The notes: generated from the letters alone by a model not told the origin. A DNA stretch of 51,698 nt from Candidatus Magasanikbacteria bacterium GW2011_GWC2_37_14 (GCA_000990355.1 LBSX01000009.1:1-51698); one strand, 5' to 3'; shown: positions 1-9,330, numbered from the stretch's first letter. Translations and numbers: made by a program.

Positions 1-95
1 ATGAACACTGATTCACCTAGCTGTTCATCTGGTTGTTCACCTAGTAGAAGTCAGTAATTGTCCTTAAAAAACGTCCGAACTTTTTCGTAAATACA

Positions 96-187
96 GCTCG
101 TAACAAGAAATCCCGAATTTTCGGCGACGATTTTGTACGGATTTTCCCACAACCAAAACACTTTTTGCCCTGCGAGGCGGAAGTCCG
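96..187. repeat. Left arm of ~92-bp inverted repeat flanking the serine recombinase gene
   Basis: Reverse complement of 1678..1769 with one mismatch by eye (cggacttccgcctcgc[a/t]gggcaaaaagtg...ttgttacgagc). Confidence 0.95.
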
Positions 188-320
188 GCACACCAAAGCG
201 TGCAGTGCCAAATAGGCACAAGCCAATTTTTTGCTCCGTCGATTGACGGTTGCCAAATTTTCACCCCAAAGAAAACGACAACGATCCAAAAACAATAACC
301 AAATAAATAATTTTAATAAT

Positions 321-1775
321 ATGAAATATTTTCTCTACGCGCGAAAATCTACTGATGAGGATGATCGTCAAGTTTTATCCATTGAATCCCAAATCACGGA
401 ATTGCGGGAATTTGGTGAAAAAGAAAAACTGGAAATAGTGGATGAATATATTGAAAGCAAGACCGCTAAAATTCCTGGGCGTCCAATATTTAATAAAATG
501 ATGGAAAGAATAGAAAATAATGATGGGTATGGAATTTTAGCTTGGCACCCAGACCGATTGGCCCGCAATTCTGTTGACGGCGGAAAAATTATTTATCTGG
601 TTGATTCAGGGAAAATTTTAGGACTCAAATTCCCAACTTTCTGGTTTGATTGCACACCCCAGGGAAAATTTATGTTGAATATCGCTTTTGGACAATCTAA
701 ATATTACATAGATAACCTGTCGGAGAATGTTAAACGCGGGTTAAGGCAAAAATTGCGTCGTGGCGAAAGGCCTGGACTCGCACCCGTGGGCTATTTAAAC
801 GAATTAAGGCAGCATACAGTAGTTAAAGACCCTGAAAGGTGGCAAATTATTAAGAAGATGTTTGAGGCCTATGCCACGGGCAATTTTACGCTTGAAGCAC
901 TACAAAAAATGTCGTTTTCTTTGGGCTTGGTTAGCCGGCGAAAAAGTATCCCTCTAACACTGGGAGTAATACAAGAAATGCTAAAAAATTCCACTTATTA
1001 CGGAGTATTTGTGGTTAAGGGCGAAATGTATCAAGGCACGCACGAGCCAATTATTTCCAAGCAACTTTTTGACAAGGTTCAGGAAGTAATGAAACAAAAA
1101 GGCAAACCCGTGAAGCCAGAGAAGATTAAATATTTTCCTTTTCTCAAGTTACTTAAATGCGGAGAATGTGGGCGAAGTATCACGGCAGAAAAGAAAATTA
1201 AGCCCTCGGGCAAAGAATATGTTTACTACCGCTGTACTAAAAAACAAAGGGTTTGCCACCAGAAATATTTAGAGCAACGGGAAATATTAAAACAATTTAA
1301 TGAGATTATTCAAAAAGTTGCTTTGGACGATGACACAACAAATGATTTTTTACGGCGGTGGGAAAAAGATAATAACGAGTTTTCAACTAAAAATAGCACT
1401 GATAAAACAATGTTAAAAATGGAATTGAAAACTCTGGAAGAAAAACAAATGAATTTATTAGATACTTATCTTGAGAAGACAATAACTAATGAAGAATACA
1501 CCGCCGTAAAACAAAAAATCATTAACCGCAAAGTTGAGATTAAGGAGAGTTTACAAGACAAGGGAAATAATTGGCTCGAACTTTTTCGCCAGTGGATTTT
1601 AGAGGCTAACCAAGCCAAAAATATCGCCGAAAGTGAAAATTTGGAAGAGAAGCGAAGCTTCTTGCAAAAAATCGGCTCGGACTTCCGCCTCGCTGGGCAA
1701 AAAGTGTTTTGGTTGTGGGAAAATCCGTACAAAATCGTCGCCGAAAATTCGGGATTTCTTGTTACGAGCGGGTGA
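321..1775 (+). CDS. Large serine recombinase (resolvase, recombinase and zinc-ribbon domains)
   Basis: MKYFLYARKSTDEDDRQVLSIESQ N-terminus, GYGILAWHPDRLARN, CGECGRSITAEKK zinc ribbon; ATG at 321 preferred over the longer ORF. Confidence 0.92.
   Translation: MKYFLYARKSTDEDDRQVLSIESQITELREFGEKEKLEIVDEYIESKTAKIPGRPIFNKMMERIENNDGYGILAWHPDRLARNSVDGGKIIYLVDSGKILGLKFPTFWFDCTPQGKFMLNIAFGQSKYYIDNLSENVKRGLRQKLRRGERPGLAPVGYLNELRQHTVVKDPERWQIIKKMFEAYATGNFTLEALQKMSFSLGLVSRRKSIPLTLGVIQEMLKNSTYYGVFVVKGEMYQGTHEPIISKQLFDKVQEVMKQKGKPVKPEKIKYFPFLKLLKCGECGRSITAEKKIKPSGKEYVYYRCTKKQRVCHQKYLEQREILKQFNEIIQKVALDDDTTNDFLRRWEKDNNEFSTKNSTDKTMLKMELKTLEEKQMNLLDTYLEKTITNEEYTAVKQKIINRKVEIKESLQDKGNNWLELFRQWILEANQAKNIAESENLEEKRSFLQKIGSDFRLAGQKVFWLWENPYKIVAENSGFLVTSG
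1678..1769. repeat. Right arm of ~92-bp inverted repeat; codes for the recombinase C-terminus and abuts tRNA-Gly
   Basis: Inverted copy of 96..187. Confidence 0.95.
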
Positions 1776-1837
1776 CGAGAATCGGACTCGCGTCTCATGC
1801 TTGGGAAGCACGCATACTACCATTGTACTACACCCGC
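1767..1837 (-). tRNA. tRNA-Gly (CCC)
   Basis: Reverse complement gcgggtgtagtacaatggtagtatgcgtgcttcccaagcatgagacgcgagtccgattctcgtcacccgct; 7-bp acceptor, loop ttcccaa. Confidence 0.93.
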
Positions 1838-1840
1838 ATA

Positions 1841-1872
1841 AAACAGTCCCGACATAATCGGGACTGTTTTAA
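1841..1872. terminator. Bidirectional intrinsic terminator
   Basis: aaacagtcccgacataatcgggactgtttt hairpin. Confidence 0.8.
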
Positions 1873-1881
1873 AATATTTTT

Positions 1882-2964
1882 TTATTGACTAACAGCACCG
1901 CCAGCCTCTAGATTTTGTGGCTGTGTCTGCGTTTCTGTAACTAAATCCTTAAAAGGATTATGAATAGCTAACAAAACTTCTATTTTGGCTTGCTTAAATT
2001 TGTTATCCATAAAAGTAATAAAATCATTTACCACTCTTTTGCCTTCTAATTTTACAATATGGTAACCATAAGAAGTTTTTACCAAATTTGGGCTAAACTT
2101 GCCTACTTCCAAAGCAAAAACTGCATTTTCAAATTCTGGAACCATAGCACCTTTACCAAACCAACCCAAATCTCCACCATTATTACGACTACCATCTTCA
2201 CTAAATTGTGCTGCCAATGTCGCAAAATCTTCACCGTTCTTTACTCTGTCTAGCACACCTTGGACTTTGGCTTTGATGCCAGCATCATCTTTAGTATCAT
2301 TTACCAAAAATAAAATATGACGAGCATTTACTTCTTCTTTTTTGTATTGCATGTGTGCAGGATCTATACTAGAAACAAAAGCTTCTTGCAATTTTTTCTC
2401 CAAAATTAAGGGTTTGGCTACGGAAAGCAAATATTCATCCATAGTTAAACCATAGGTTTTTTGCAATTCGGTTTTGATTTCCTCTTCGGTACCACCAAAA
2501 TTAGTAAGCAATTCTTGTTTAAAGCTATCATAATCTGCCTGCTCAACTTTTATTTTAAATTCATTGGCCAAACTACCAATTAAACGATTGGCTACCAAAC
2601 GACTAAGCACCAAATCCGACATTTGTTCGGCTGTAGGAATAGGAGAATTCATGCCAACAGGTGGATTGGCATAAAAATTTTCCATGGTTTTTAAATCTTT
2701 TACATAATCTACATAGGTAACTGGCAAACTGTTTATTTTGGCCACTGGTACTTGAAATACTTTGGCTACTCCTAAAACCCATTTGTTATCTGATAATTTT
2801 TTAATTTGAGTATAAGCTAGAAGTACACCCAATAAAAGAACTATTACTAATATTCCCAAAAAACCAAATAAGAAAAACTTTCCTATTCCTGATTTTTTTA
2901 CTTTTACTTCGGCCGTTGGTTCTACAGCCGGAATTTGATTTAATTCTTGATTTTCTGTGTCCAT
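1882..2964 (-). CDS. PpiC/SurA-like peptidyl-prolyl isomerase, membrane anchored
   Basis: ARHILFLV...FATLAAQFSEDGSRNNGGDLGWFGKGAMVPEFENAVFAL parvulin motif; N-terminal TM. Confidence 0.9.
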   Translation of the reverse strand: MDTENQELNQIPAVEPTAEVKVKKSGIGKFFLFGFLGILVIVLLLGVLLAYTQIKKLSDNKWVLGVAKVFQVPVAKINSLPVTYVDYVKDLKTMENFYANPPVGMNSPIPTAEQMSDLVLSRLVANRLIGSLANEFKIKVEQADYDSFKQELLTNFGGTEEEIKTELQKTYGLTMDEYLLSVAKPLILEKKLQEAFVSSIDPAHMQYKKEEVNARHILFLVNDTKDDAGIKAKVQGVLDRVKNGEDFATLAAQFSEDGSRNNGGDLGWFGKGAMVPEFENAVFALEVGKFSPNLVKTSYGYHIVKLEGKRVVNDFITFMDNKFKQAKIEVLLAIHNPFKDLVTETQTQPQNLEAGGAVSQ

Positions 2965-2972
2965 AGAATTAA

Positions 2973-3380
2973 TTAATTATTAATTGATTTATGAGTAAAA
3001 TAATACCACCATTTTATAGGATTGTTCAAGAGGATAACTTTTTCCTCTGTCGTTGAACTAGTTATTGTTTTTTGTGGCGCAGTATCGGTAACAATTAAAA
3101 CATTTTCACCAGGTTTTTTCATATTAAGCTCGGTACGGGCAGTTTCTTCTACAAATGATGGGGAAGAAACATACTTTAAAAATTCTACAGACTCAAAACG
3201 TTTTTTTTCTAATTGTTTGGCTTGTTCTTGTAAACTTTTTATTTCATTACGTAGCCGATAATCTTGATAATAAGCCCGAGCAAACCCAAAAGCAATTAAA
3301 CTAAGTAATAATAAACCTGCTACCAAAAAAAGCCTGGAAGCAAAAAAGCGTCTGATAAATGATTGTCCAGTACGTTTCAT
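2973..3380 (-). CDS. FtsB/DivIC-like septum formation protein
   Basis: Single TM followed by short coiled coil (YYQDYRLRNEIKSLQEQAKQLEKK). Confidence 0.7.
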   Translation of the reverse strand: MKRTGQSFIRRFFASRLFLVAGLLLLSLIAFGFARAYYQDYRLRNEIKSLQEQAKQLEKKRFESVEFLKYVSSPSFVEETARTELNMKKPGENVLIVTDTAPQKTITSSTTEEKVILLNNPIKWWYYFTHKSINN

Positions 3381-3404
3381 AAAACTATTATAGCACAACC
3401 AGGC

Positions 3405-4025
3405 TTAATTACTCAATTTTTTTATCCTCTTTTCAATTACTATTTTAATTTTTTCCAAATCCTCTATTTCCAATTCGTACAGTTTGTCAATTACCGCGTC
3501 GGCCAAATTACCAGAAAAATGATGTCTTAGATGTGTTAAATAATATTCTCTTAACCTATTAATTTGCTGGCCCAAAAAAACCGGATTTTTTACTCTATCT
3601 ACTGTTACCAGTACTTGCCCTTCTCCAGTTTGTATATTTACATTTCCATATTTAAAAATTGTTTGCGCTATTCCTTTCACTTTTCCATGGACATCTTCTA
3701 TTTGGTCATAAGGGATATCGGAAATAATTTGCTCAAAAAAACCACGCCTATCAAAATCAACTAAACGATGCGTAGTTAAAATTAAAACATTTTTTTTCCA
3801 TAAAAATATAATCTTGATTAAAATTATTAAACCCAACAAAAGCGAGGCTGAAAAGATGCCAATCCCCCACCAAGAATGGCGAAATAACCAAAACATAAAA
3901 AAGAATGGAACTACAAACAAAAACAACACTACAATAAATTCCCAAAAAAACGTTAGGCCATAACGGCGAACAACATTAACAATTTTCTCGTCTTTTTTTA
4001 AATTTATTTTCTTTTCGATAGACAT
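3405..4025 (-). CDS. PH-domain (bPH2-like) membrane protein
   Basis: Two TM, LTTHRLVDFDRRGFFEQIISDIPYDQIEDV. Confidence 0.65.
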   Translation of the reverse strand: MSIEKKINLKKDEKIVNVVRRYGLTFFWEFIVVLFLFVVPFFFMFWLFRHSWWGIGIFSASLLLGLIILIKIIFLWKKNVLILTTHRLVDFDRRGFFEQIISDIPYDQIEDVHGKVKGIAQTIFKYGNVNIQTGEGQVLVTVDRVKNPVFLGQQINRLREYYLTHLRHHFSGNLADAVIDKLYELEIEDLEKIKIVIEKRIKKLSN

Positions 4026-5338
4026 ATAAACTTTTTAACTATTTCCCTATCATCCCAATCAATCATATTACCACCTGCAACACACATTTTTTGTTCACTA
4101 CCCTTGCCAGTAATTAAAACCAAATCCCCAGGTCGTGCTAATTCAATCGCCTTTTTAATCGCTTCTTCTCTTTTTAAAATCATAAACAAATCTTGTCCTT
4201 CTATTTTTCCAGATTTTAATGCCCCAACTTTAACAGCCTCCATTATTTCTTGTGGATCTTCATTGTAAGGATCTTCGTCTGTAATAATAAAAATATTTGA
4301 TTTTTCTCCAACCAATTTGCCAATTGGCTCACGGCGAGCTTTATCACGCCCGCCACCAGTTGAACCACAGACGTGAATAATCTTTCCATTCGGCTTAATT
4401 ACATCGACAACATCATAAAGTTTTTGCAAAGCCACTGGTTCAAAAGCATAATCCACAATCACTTGAAAGCCTTGTTCCTCTGCTTCATTAATAAATTCGA
4501 TTCTTCCAGGTGGAGATTTTATTTGACTAATTGCTTGTTTTATTTTTTCTTCATTAATATTTAAACTTTTGACAACGGCAATTACGCCAGCCAAATTTTC
4601 GGCATTATGTGCACCATAAATTGGCGCAAAATATTGTTCATCTTCAACCACAAAATTTAAACCGATTTTTGTAGCTTCAACATTTTTGGCTATAAACTTA
4701 ATTTTATTTTCAAAATTAAAATTTAAAAATTCATTTGCATATCCACTACTCCCATTTACAATCGCTGTTTTAGCAATGTCATCCTGAACTTGTTTCAGGA
4801 TCCCTGGGGATGCTGAAATAAATTCAGCATGACAATTTTTCTTTCGACATTTGCTTACATACTCAAAAATCCCCAATTTCGCCTTTTTATAATTTTCAAA
4901 TCCACCATGTGCTTCAATATGTTCGGGATATAAATTAGTTAAAACAATAGTATCGTAATTTATAAATTTATGACGATGTTGCAAAAACCCTTCCGACGTA
5001 GTTTCCACAATCGCCACATTACAACCAACTTTTACCATTTCTCGCAATTTTTCTTGAATAAAATATTTACCAACCATGGTCATTTTTTTGTCATTTAATT
5101 TTAATTGACCATTGATATAAAAATCAACTGTGGAAAGTGAGCCAACTTTAAAACCAACAAATTCTAAAACTTGCCGTAAAAAATGAATTACACTGGATTT
5201 TCCAGCGGTACCAGTAATGCCAATTACCAATAATTCTTCTGATGAATGATTATATTTTACACTGCCCCACAAGGCAAAAAACAAGTGAAGGAGATTCAGA
5301 ATATTTTTGGGGAAAATTTTTTTGATAATTTTTTTCAT
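4004..5338 (-). CDS. Mur ligase family protein (MurE-like) carrying an in-frame palindromic repeat
   Basis: GITGTAGKSSVIHFL P-loop, HVCGSTGGGRDKARREPIG, ITDEDPYNEDP; insert CHAEFISASPGILKQVQDD. Confidence 0.88.
   Translation of the reverse strand: MKKIIKKIFPKNILNLLHLFFALWGSVKYNHSSEELLVIGITGTAGKSSVIHFLRQVLEFVGFKVGSLSTVDFYINGQLKLNDKKMTMVGKYFIQEKLREMVKVGCNVAIVETTSEGFLQHRHKFINYDTIVLTNLYPEHIEAHGGFENYKKAKLGIFEYVSKCRKKNCHAEFISASPGILKQVQDDIAKTAIVNGSSGYANEFLNFNFENKIKFIAKNVEATKIGLNFVVEDEQYFAPIYGAHNAENLAGVIAVVKSLNINEEKIKQAISQIKSPPGRIEFINEAEEQGFQVIVDYAFEPVALQKLYDVVDVIKPNGKIIHVCGSTGGGRDKARREPIGKLVGEKSNIFIITDEDPYNEDPQEIMEAVKVGALKSGKIEGQDLFMILKREEAIKKAIELARPGDLVLITGKGSEQKMCVAGGNMIDWDDREIVKKFICLSKRK
4777..4834. 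repeat. 58-nt palindromic repeat (TGTCATCCTGAA family) inside the Mur ligase gene
   Basis: tgtcatcctgaacttgtttcaggatccctggggatgctgaaataaattcagcatgaca. Confidence 0.95.
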
Positions 5339-5361
5339 TTTAAAATTAAATTGTTAAAAAA

Positions 5362-7284
5362 TTAATTTTTTCTTTTTTTAATTAAAAAAATTACTAAGAC
5401 CAATATTATAACAAATTCGCTAATAACTAACCACTTGTAGTTGGTTAAAAATTCAAAAAAAATTGTCGAAGCAGTAAGGTTAACAATAGGATAAACTTCA
5501 AAGGAACTTTTCTGATCATTTAAAACATTATAAATAAAAGTTAAATCCTTAATAAATGGTGTCTCACAAAATGATGTGCATTTTTTATTGCTTAATAATT
5601 TAATGTCATAATCAAGATATTTGCCTACTTTATCCAGAGTGTTAGTAGTATTAAGTACAGTATATTCGTGAGCAAGCTTGTCGGCTGTGGCCTCGGCCGC
5701 GGTATCGCCAGTGCCAACCCTAAACTGGATTTCGGTATTTGTTGGTTTATTTAAATTAGCTATCAATTGATTTATTTGAACTGTAGCAATAAATCGTCCA
5801 CCACCTTTTTCAATATTAGCCAAAGGATTTGCCAAACTAGCTACACCAGAAATTGGATATCTTCTAGAAAAATTCATTAAATATTCATCTGATCTGGCTA
5901 TTTTAGAAACGGTTGTATTACTCAAATAACCGCTCCATTTGTCATTAGAAAAAAAATTAGACCAATGCTTAATTAATAATGGTTGAGTTAAAATGTCTGG
6001 CGCTTGAACTTCGTTAAAAGTTTTAATTTTTGAACCATCTATAAAAAAATCCAACGTTCCTTTATTAAAACGAATAGTATAATAATGCCAACCTAAATTT
6101 CCCGGAATAACTTCAAACGGAGTATCTAAAGAATAAGCCCAGGTTGTTAGAGTAAATTGATCCCTAACTAAATTATAGGGTAAAATACGAGAGAAACTTA
6201 AGCCTGCCTCTTTGCCATAATTAAAATACAAAGAATTGTTCCCAAACCAAACAACTGGATTATCTTCTTTTATAATCCACATTAAATTATCGGACAAAGT
6301 TCCTAAATATTTATTAACTGATAAATCACTGACATGTGTATTTTCACCTTCATTAAAATTATAATTTAATACTACATTATCATCAACTGGGGGTAAGGAA
6401 TTAGAAGAAGAATATTTAGCAATATAACCAGCCGACCTTTCAATGTTGGATAGTGAAAATTCATCAATTGAACCTCGCATGTAAAATTGAGATTCAAAAA
6501 ATTGTTGATTACCAATTATAAATTTTTGCTGGAGATTTTTATTAACTATTAAGCCATCAGAAAGATTATCTGATTCAACCTTCATTTTTTCTAATGAACC
6601 ATCCAAATATATTTTTACACCGGCGGCTGTTATTGAGCCATCGTAACTAGCGGCCACAAAATGCCACTTACCATCTGTTACATCGGTAGTCCCTTCCACT
6701 CCAATAAACTGATTATAAATATCATTTATTAAACGAACGTGCAAATGACCAAAGTTATCTACCCAAAATTCATAACCTGGATACTTAGGCCCTCTTCCAA
6801 CATTGGTAAAAATTATTGCCGCGTCAATTGGTTTAGTGTTAATTTTAATTGCTGCTGTTACCGTCCATGGCTGTTTTTTTGTAAAAGCCAAAACATCACC
6901 AACAATAATAGTTTTTCCTGGACCAAATTTAACTGCACTTTTACCAGCATAGGGTAAATTATTTTGTGCAGTTGTCCAATAAGAATCAGGATTATTTAAT
7001 GTGATATTATTTTGTTGAGAAGAAGAATCAAAAACTAAGTTTCCTTTAATTTCTCTAAATTGCCAATAACCCAAATGGTTAGAATCAACTACCGGCCGAT
7101 TCCAATTTAATAATAATTTTCCAGAAGAAGTAGACAAATTTGAATAACCTAATATTTCAGCATTGTAATCCAAGGCGAAATTTACCGGCGTATATGTTAT
7201 TGAAGCAGCCAAAACAGAAGAATTTCCAACTATAAAAAAAAATAGAAGATAAACAAAAAAATAGATAAATCTAAAATTAGACAT
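5362..7284 (-). CDS. Secreted, membrane-anchored LamG/concanavalin-like domain protein
   Basis: Signal peptide, repeated LamG-like segments (WTVTAAIKINTKP..., DGKWHFVAASYDGSITAAGVKIYLDG), C-terminal TM and KKRKN. Confidence 0.8.
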   Translation of the reverse strand: MSNFRFIYFFVYLLFFFIVGNSSVLAASITYTPVNFALDYNAEILGYSNLSTSSGKLLLNWNRPVVDSNHLGYWQFREIKGNLVFDSSSQQNNITLNNPDSYWTTAQNNLPYAGKSAVKFGPGKTIIVGDVLAFTKKQPWTVTAAIKINTKPIDAAIIFTNVGRGPKYPGYEFWVDNFGHLHVRLINDIYNQFIGVEGTTDVTDGKWHFVAASYDGSITAAGVKIYLDGSLEKMKVESDNLSDGLIVNKNLQQKFIIGNQQFFESQFYMRGSIDEFSLSNIERSAGYIAKYSSSNSLPPVDDNVVLNYNFNEGENTHVSDLSVNKYLGTLSDNLMWIIKEDNPVVWFGNNSLYFNYGKEAGLSFSRILPYNLVRDQFTLTTWAYSLDTPFEVIPGNLGWHYYTIRFNKGTLDFFIDGSKIKTFNEVQAPDILTQPLLIKHWSNFFSNDKWSGYLSNTTVSKIARSDEYLMNFSRRYPISGVASLANPLANIEKGGGRFIATVQINQLIANLNKPTNTEIQFRVGTGDTAAEATADKLAHEYTVLNTTNTLDKVGKYLDYDIKLLSNKKCTSFCETPFIKDLTFIYNVLNDQKSSFEVYPIVNLTASTIFFEFLTNYKWLVISEFVIILVLVIFLIKKRKN

Positions 7285-7304
7285 ATCACTATACTATAAA
7301 AAAA

Positions 7305-7883
7305 TTATCGACGTAAAGACAATTCATAAACCACAATCTCTAACTTATGTATTGCTTGCTTGGCTTGATCAAATTTATTGCGCAAATAGCTAGTTAAATT
7401 AAACTCAATCAATGCCCCTAAAATTTCTTGTGCCATTTCATTGCATTCTTTGGTCTTTTTTAAATCGTGATTTGTAGCGCATTTTATGGCATAGCGATAA
7501 AGCTCACCTGGTACATCGCAAAGTCCAGCCAAAAATACTTCGCCATTCACTTCTACCTGAGTAATCTTGCCAATTTTCCCGGTTTTAAGAAAATTATAAA
7601 AAAGTCTGGCTTCTACATATTCTTCGGTTGCCGCTTTAAACGCGCCCTCATCAAAAACATGCAAGTCGGTTTTATACTTCTTGCGCATTTCGCCAAGCAT
7701 TTTTTCTACTAAGACTAATTTCTCTTCGGCTTCTTTAAATTCATCGCGATGCAAAGCAAAAATTATGCGTTTGGCGTGATGCAAGGCATTGTTGGAAGCT
7801 TGAATAATTTCTATACGTTTTTCCTGAAAACTATGTAAATTTTGCTTTAGTTGATTAAAGTATTTTTGGTCGATTTTGGACAT
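7305..7883 (-). CDS. Translin-family-like protein
   Basis: HAKRIIFALHRDEFKEAEEKL and FLAGLCDVPGELYRYAIKCA resemble translin motifs; start at MSKIDQKYF. Confidence 0.6.
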   Translation of the reverse strand: MSKIDQKYFNQLKQNLHSFQEKRIEIIQASNNALHHAKRIIFALHRDEFKEAEEKLVLVEKMLGEMRKKYKTDLHVFDEGAFKAATEEYVEARLFYNFLKTGKIGKITQVEVNGEVFLAGLCDVPGELYRYAIKCATNHDLKKTKECNEMAQEILGALIEFNLTSYLRNKFDQAKQAIHKLEIVVYELSLRR

Positions 7884-7955
7884 AAATAAAATTAATGAAT
7901 AATAAGTGTATTTTAGCAAAAAAACTAAATTTAGTCCACAGTCTAAATTTTGCTC

Positions 7956-7984
7956 TTGACTTGCAAAAAATATTTATGTATACT
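7956..7984 (+). promoter_or_regulatory. Sigma70-type promoter, probably the original tRNA-Lys promoter
   Basis: TTGACT-17 nt-TATACT. Confidence 0.75.
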
Positions 7985-8022
7985 GTGGCCATTGTTTAGA
8001 CAAGACTTTACCTGGCCCGGTA

Positions 8023-8068
8023 CCATGTACCAAGAAGGTACATGGCCATGAACCCTTGTGGTTCATGG
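8023..8068. repeat. Two adjacent hairpins upstream of the GIY-YIG gene
   Basis: ccatgtacc-aagaa-ggtacatgg and catgaacc-cttgt-ggttcatg. Confidence 0.85.
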
Positions 8069-8086
8069 GCGAAGTATAATCAATGT

Positions 8087-8350
8087 ATGTTTTATACTTA
8101 CAATTTACTAATGAGTAACAAACAAATTTATACAGGCTATACCGCAGATTTAAAAAGGAGAATACATGAACACAATTGTGGAAGCAATAACACCACAAAA
8201 AAATATTTACCAATACTGCTAATACACTACGAAGCTTTTATAGATGAAAAAGATGCCAAAAGACGTGAAGAATATTTCAAAACAACTAAAGGTAAAACAA
8301 CATTAAAATTAATGTTGAAAGAATATTTAAGTCAGACCATGGCCCGGTAG
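8087..8350 (+). CDS. GIY-YIG endonuclease-domain protein
   Basis: MFYTYNLLMSNKQIYTGYTADLKRRIHEHN...DEKDAKRREEYFKTTKGKTTLK; stop TAG lies in the tRNA-Lys 5' end. Confidence 0.88.
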   Translation: MFYTYNLLMSNKQIYTGYTADLKRRIHEHNCGSNNTTKKYLPILLIHYEAFIDEKDAKRREEYFKTTKGKTTLKLMLKEYLSQTMAR

Positions 8351-8413
8351 CTCAGCTGGTAGAGCAACAGCCTTTTAAGCTGATGGTCCTGGGTCCGAAT
8401 CCCAGCCGGGTCA
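8341..8413 (+). tRNA. tRNA-Lys (UUU)
   Basis: ggcccggtagctcagctggtagagcaacagccttttaagctgatggtcctgggtccgaatcccagccgggtca; acceptor GGCCCGG/CCGGGTC. Confidence 0.93.
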
Positions 8414-8424
8414 CAAAACGAAAA

Positions 8425-8450
8425 CACCACCCTTAGGTGGTTTTTTGTTT
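8425..8450 (+). terminator. Intrinsic terminator after tRNA-Lys
   Basis: ccacccttaggtggttttttgttt. Confidence 0.8.
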
Positions 8451-8588
8451 TGTTGACACGGGAGCGACCAAACTGCTTTGGTCGCGTTGGGATGAGGACG
8501 CCGGAGCGCTGTCGGGCGACGCAGGCCGGCGAGCCCGACCGCGAGGCGGTGGCTAGACAAAATTTTTGGAAAAAAATTTTAGTCGAAG

Positions 8589-8612
8589 CCGAATCCCCCA
8601 GCCGGGTCACAA
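8589..8612 (+). repeat. Second copy of the tRNA-Lys 3' end
   Basis: ccgaatcccccagccgggtcacaa versus ccgaatcccagccgggtcacaa at 8395..8416. Confidence 0.9.
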
Positions 8613-8828
8613 GATGGAATCTCGAATCACGTTCGAGATTCTTTTGTTTTCTGCTGATATTAGAGGCAAATTTAGTTTTCCAATTCCAAGCGGTGTGGGT
8701 GGTTTTTGGTTGAGAGGGGTTGGGGTTCGAACTTTGGTGTAGATTTTAATAATATGATATATTGATTTTTTAGTATTTATGATATACTCAAAAAGTAATC
8801 ACTGGCCTAAGGCGGCTAAGGAGAAAAA

Positions 8829-9023
8829 ATGGAGAAGCGGGGCTTGGTTAGAGTCCTGTTGGTAGGGACACCAACTGTGACGACTACTGGGGGCATCTCC
8901 TACCTTTGTTTGACCGGGATGAATCAGGCGTGGGCAATGCTGGCTCATGTGGCCGCGCTCCTCGTCCTCTGGGGTGTTGCCATACGTCTATCATACATCC
9001 AGAGGAACGCTAAGTCAGGCTGA
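8829..9023 (+). CDS. Small GC-rich orphan membrane protein (mini-gene cassette 1)
   Basis: aaggagaaaaaATGG SD-like context; TM-like MNQAWAMLAHVAALLVLWGVAIRL; followed by a long-stem terminator. Confidence 0.6.
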   Translation: MEKRGLVRVLLVGTPTVTTTGGISYLCLTGMNQAWAMLAHVAALLVLWGVAIRLSYIQRNAKSG

Positions 9024-9048
9024 CCCCCAGGCCAAGTTGTGTACGAGA

Positions 9049-9125
9049 CGAAACAGACTCGCCACAACGTTTTTTCTTAACTTAAGTTGAGAACAGATGT
9101 TGGGGGTTTGCGAGTCTGTTTTTGT
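9049..9125 (+). terminator. Long-stem terminator-like structure, copy 1
   Basis: aaacagactcgccacaac...gttgggggtttgcgagtctgtttttgttt; related copy at 10322..10400. Confidence 0.75.
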
Positions 9126-9283
9126 TTACATCAATAATTCATTTTCATTCGCATCTAATTCAACAAGTAAATTAACAACAAAAGTTTGCCACCCCAGCAC
9201 TAGACCCTGTTAGGGTCAGTGCGGGGTAAATCTGTCCTCCGTCTTCGCTCCGCTACGCCGGATAAACTATAAGGTTCACAACG

Positions 9284-9321
9284 AAAAAAGACTCCCAAAG
9301 AAAGTGGGAGTCTTTTTTATT
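9284..9321. terminator. Intrinsic terminator
   Basis: aaaaaagactcccaaagaaagtgggagtctttttta. Confidence 0.85.
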
Positions 9322-9330
9322 AAAAAATAT

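Noticed and set aside
1633-1857. ORF on + strand across the IR and tRNA-Gly
   Set aside because: Alternate frame through the recombinase 3' end and antisense tRNA; not a gene.
8450-8713. ORF MLTRERPNCFGRVGMRTPERC...
   Set aside because: Lies over the GC-rich palindromic insert and the duplicated tRNA 3' end; best explained as repeat-derived.
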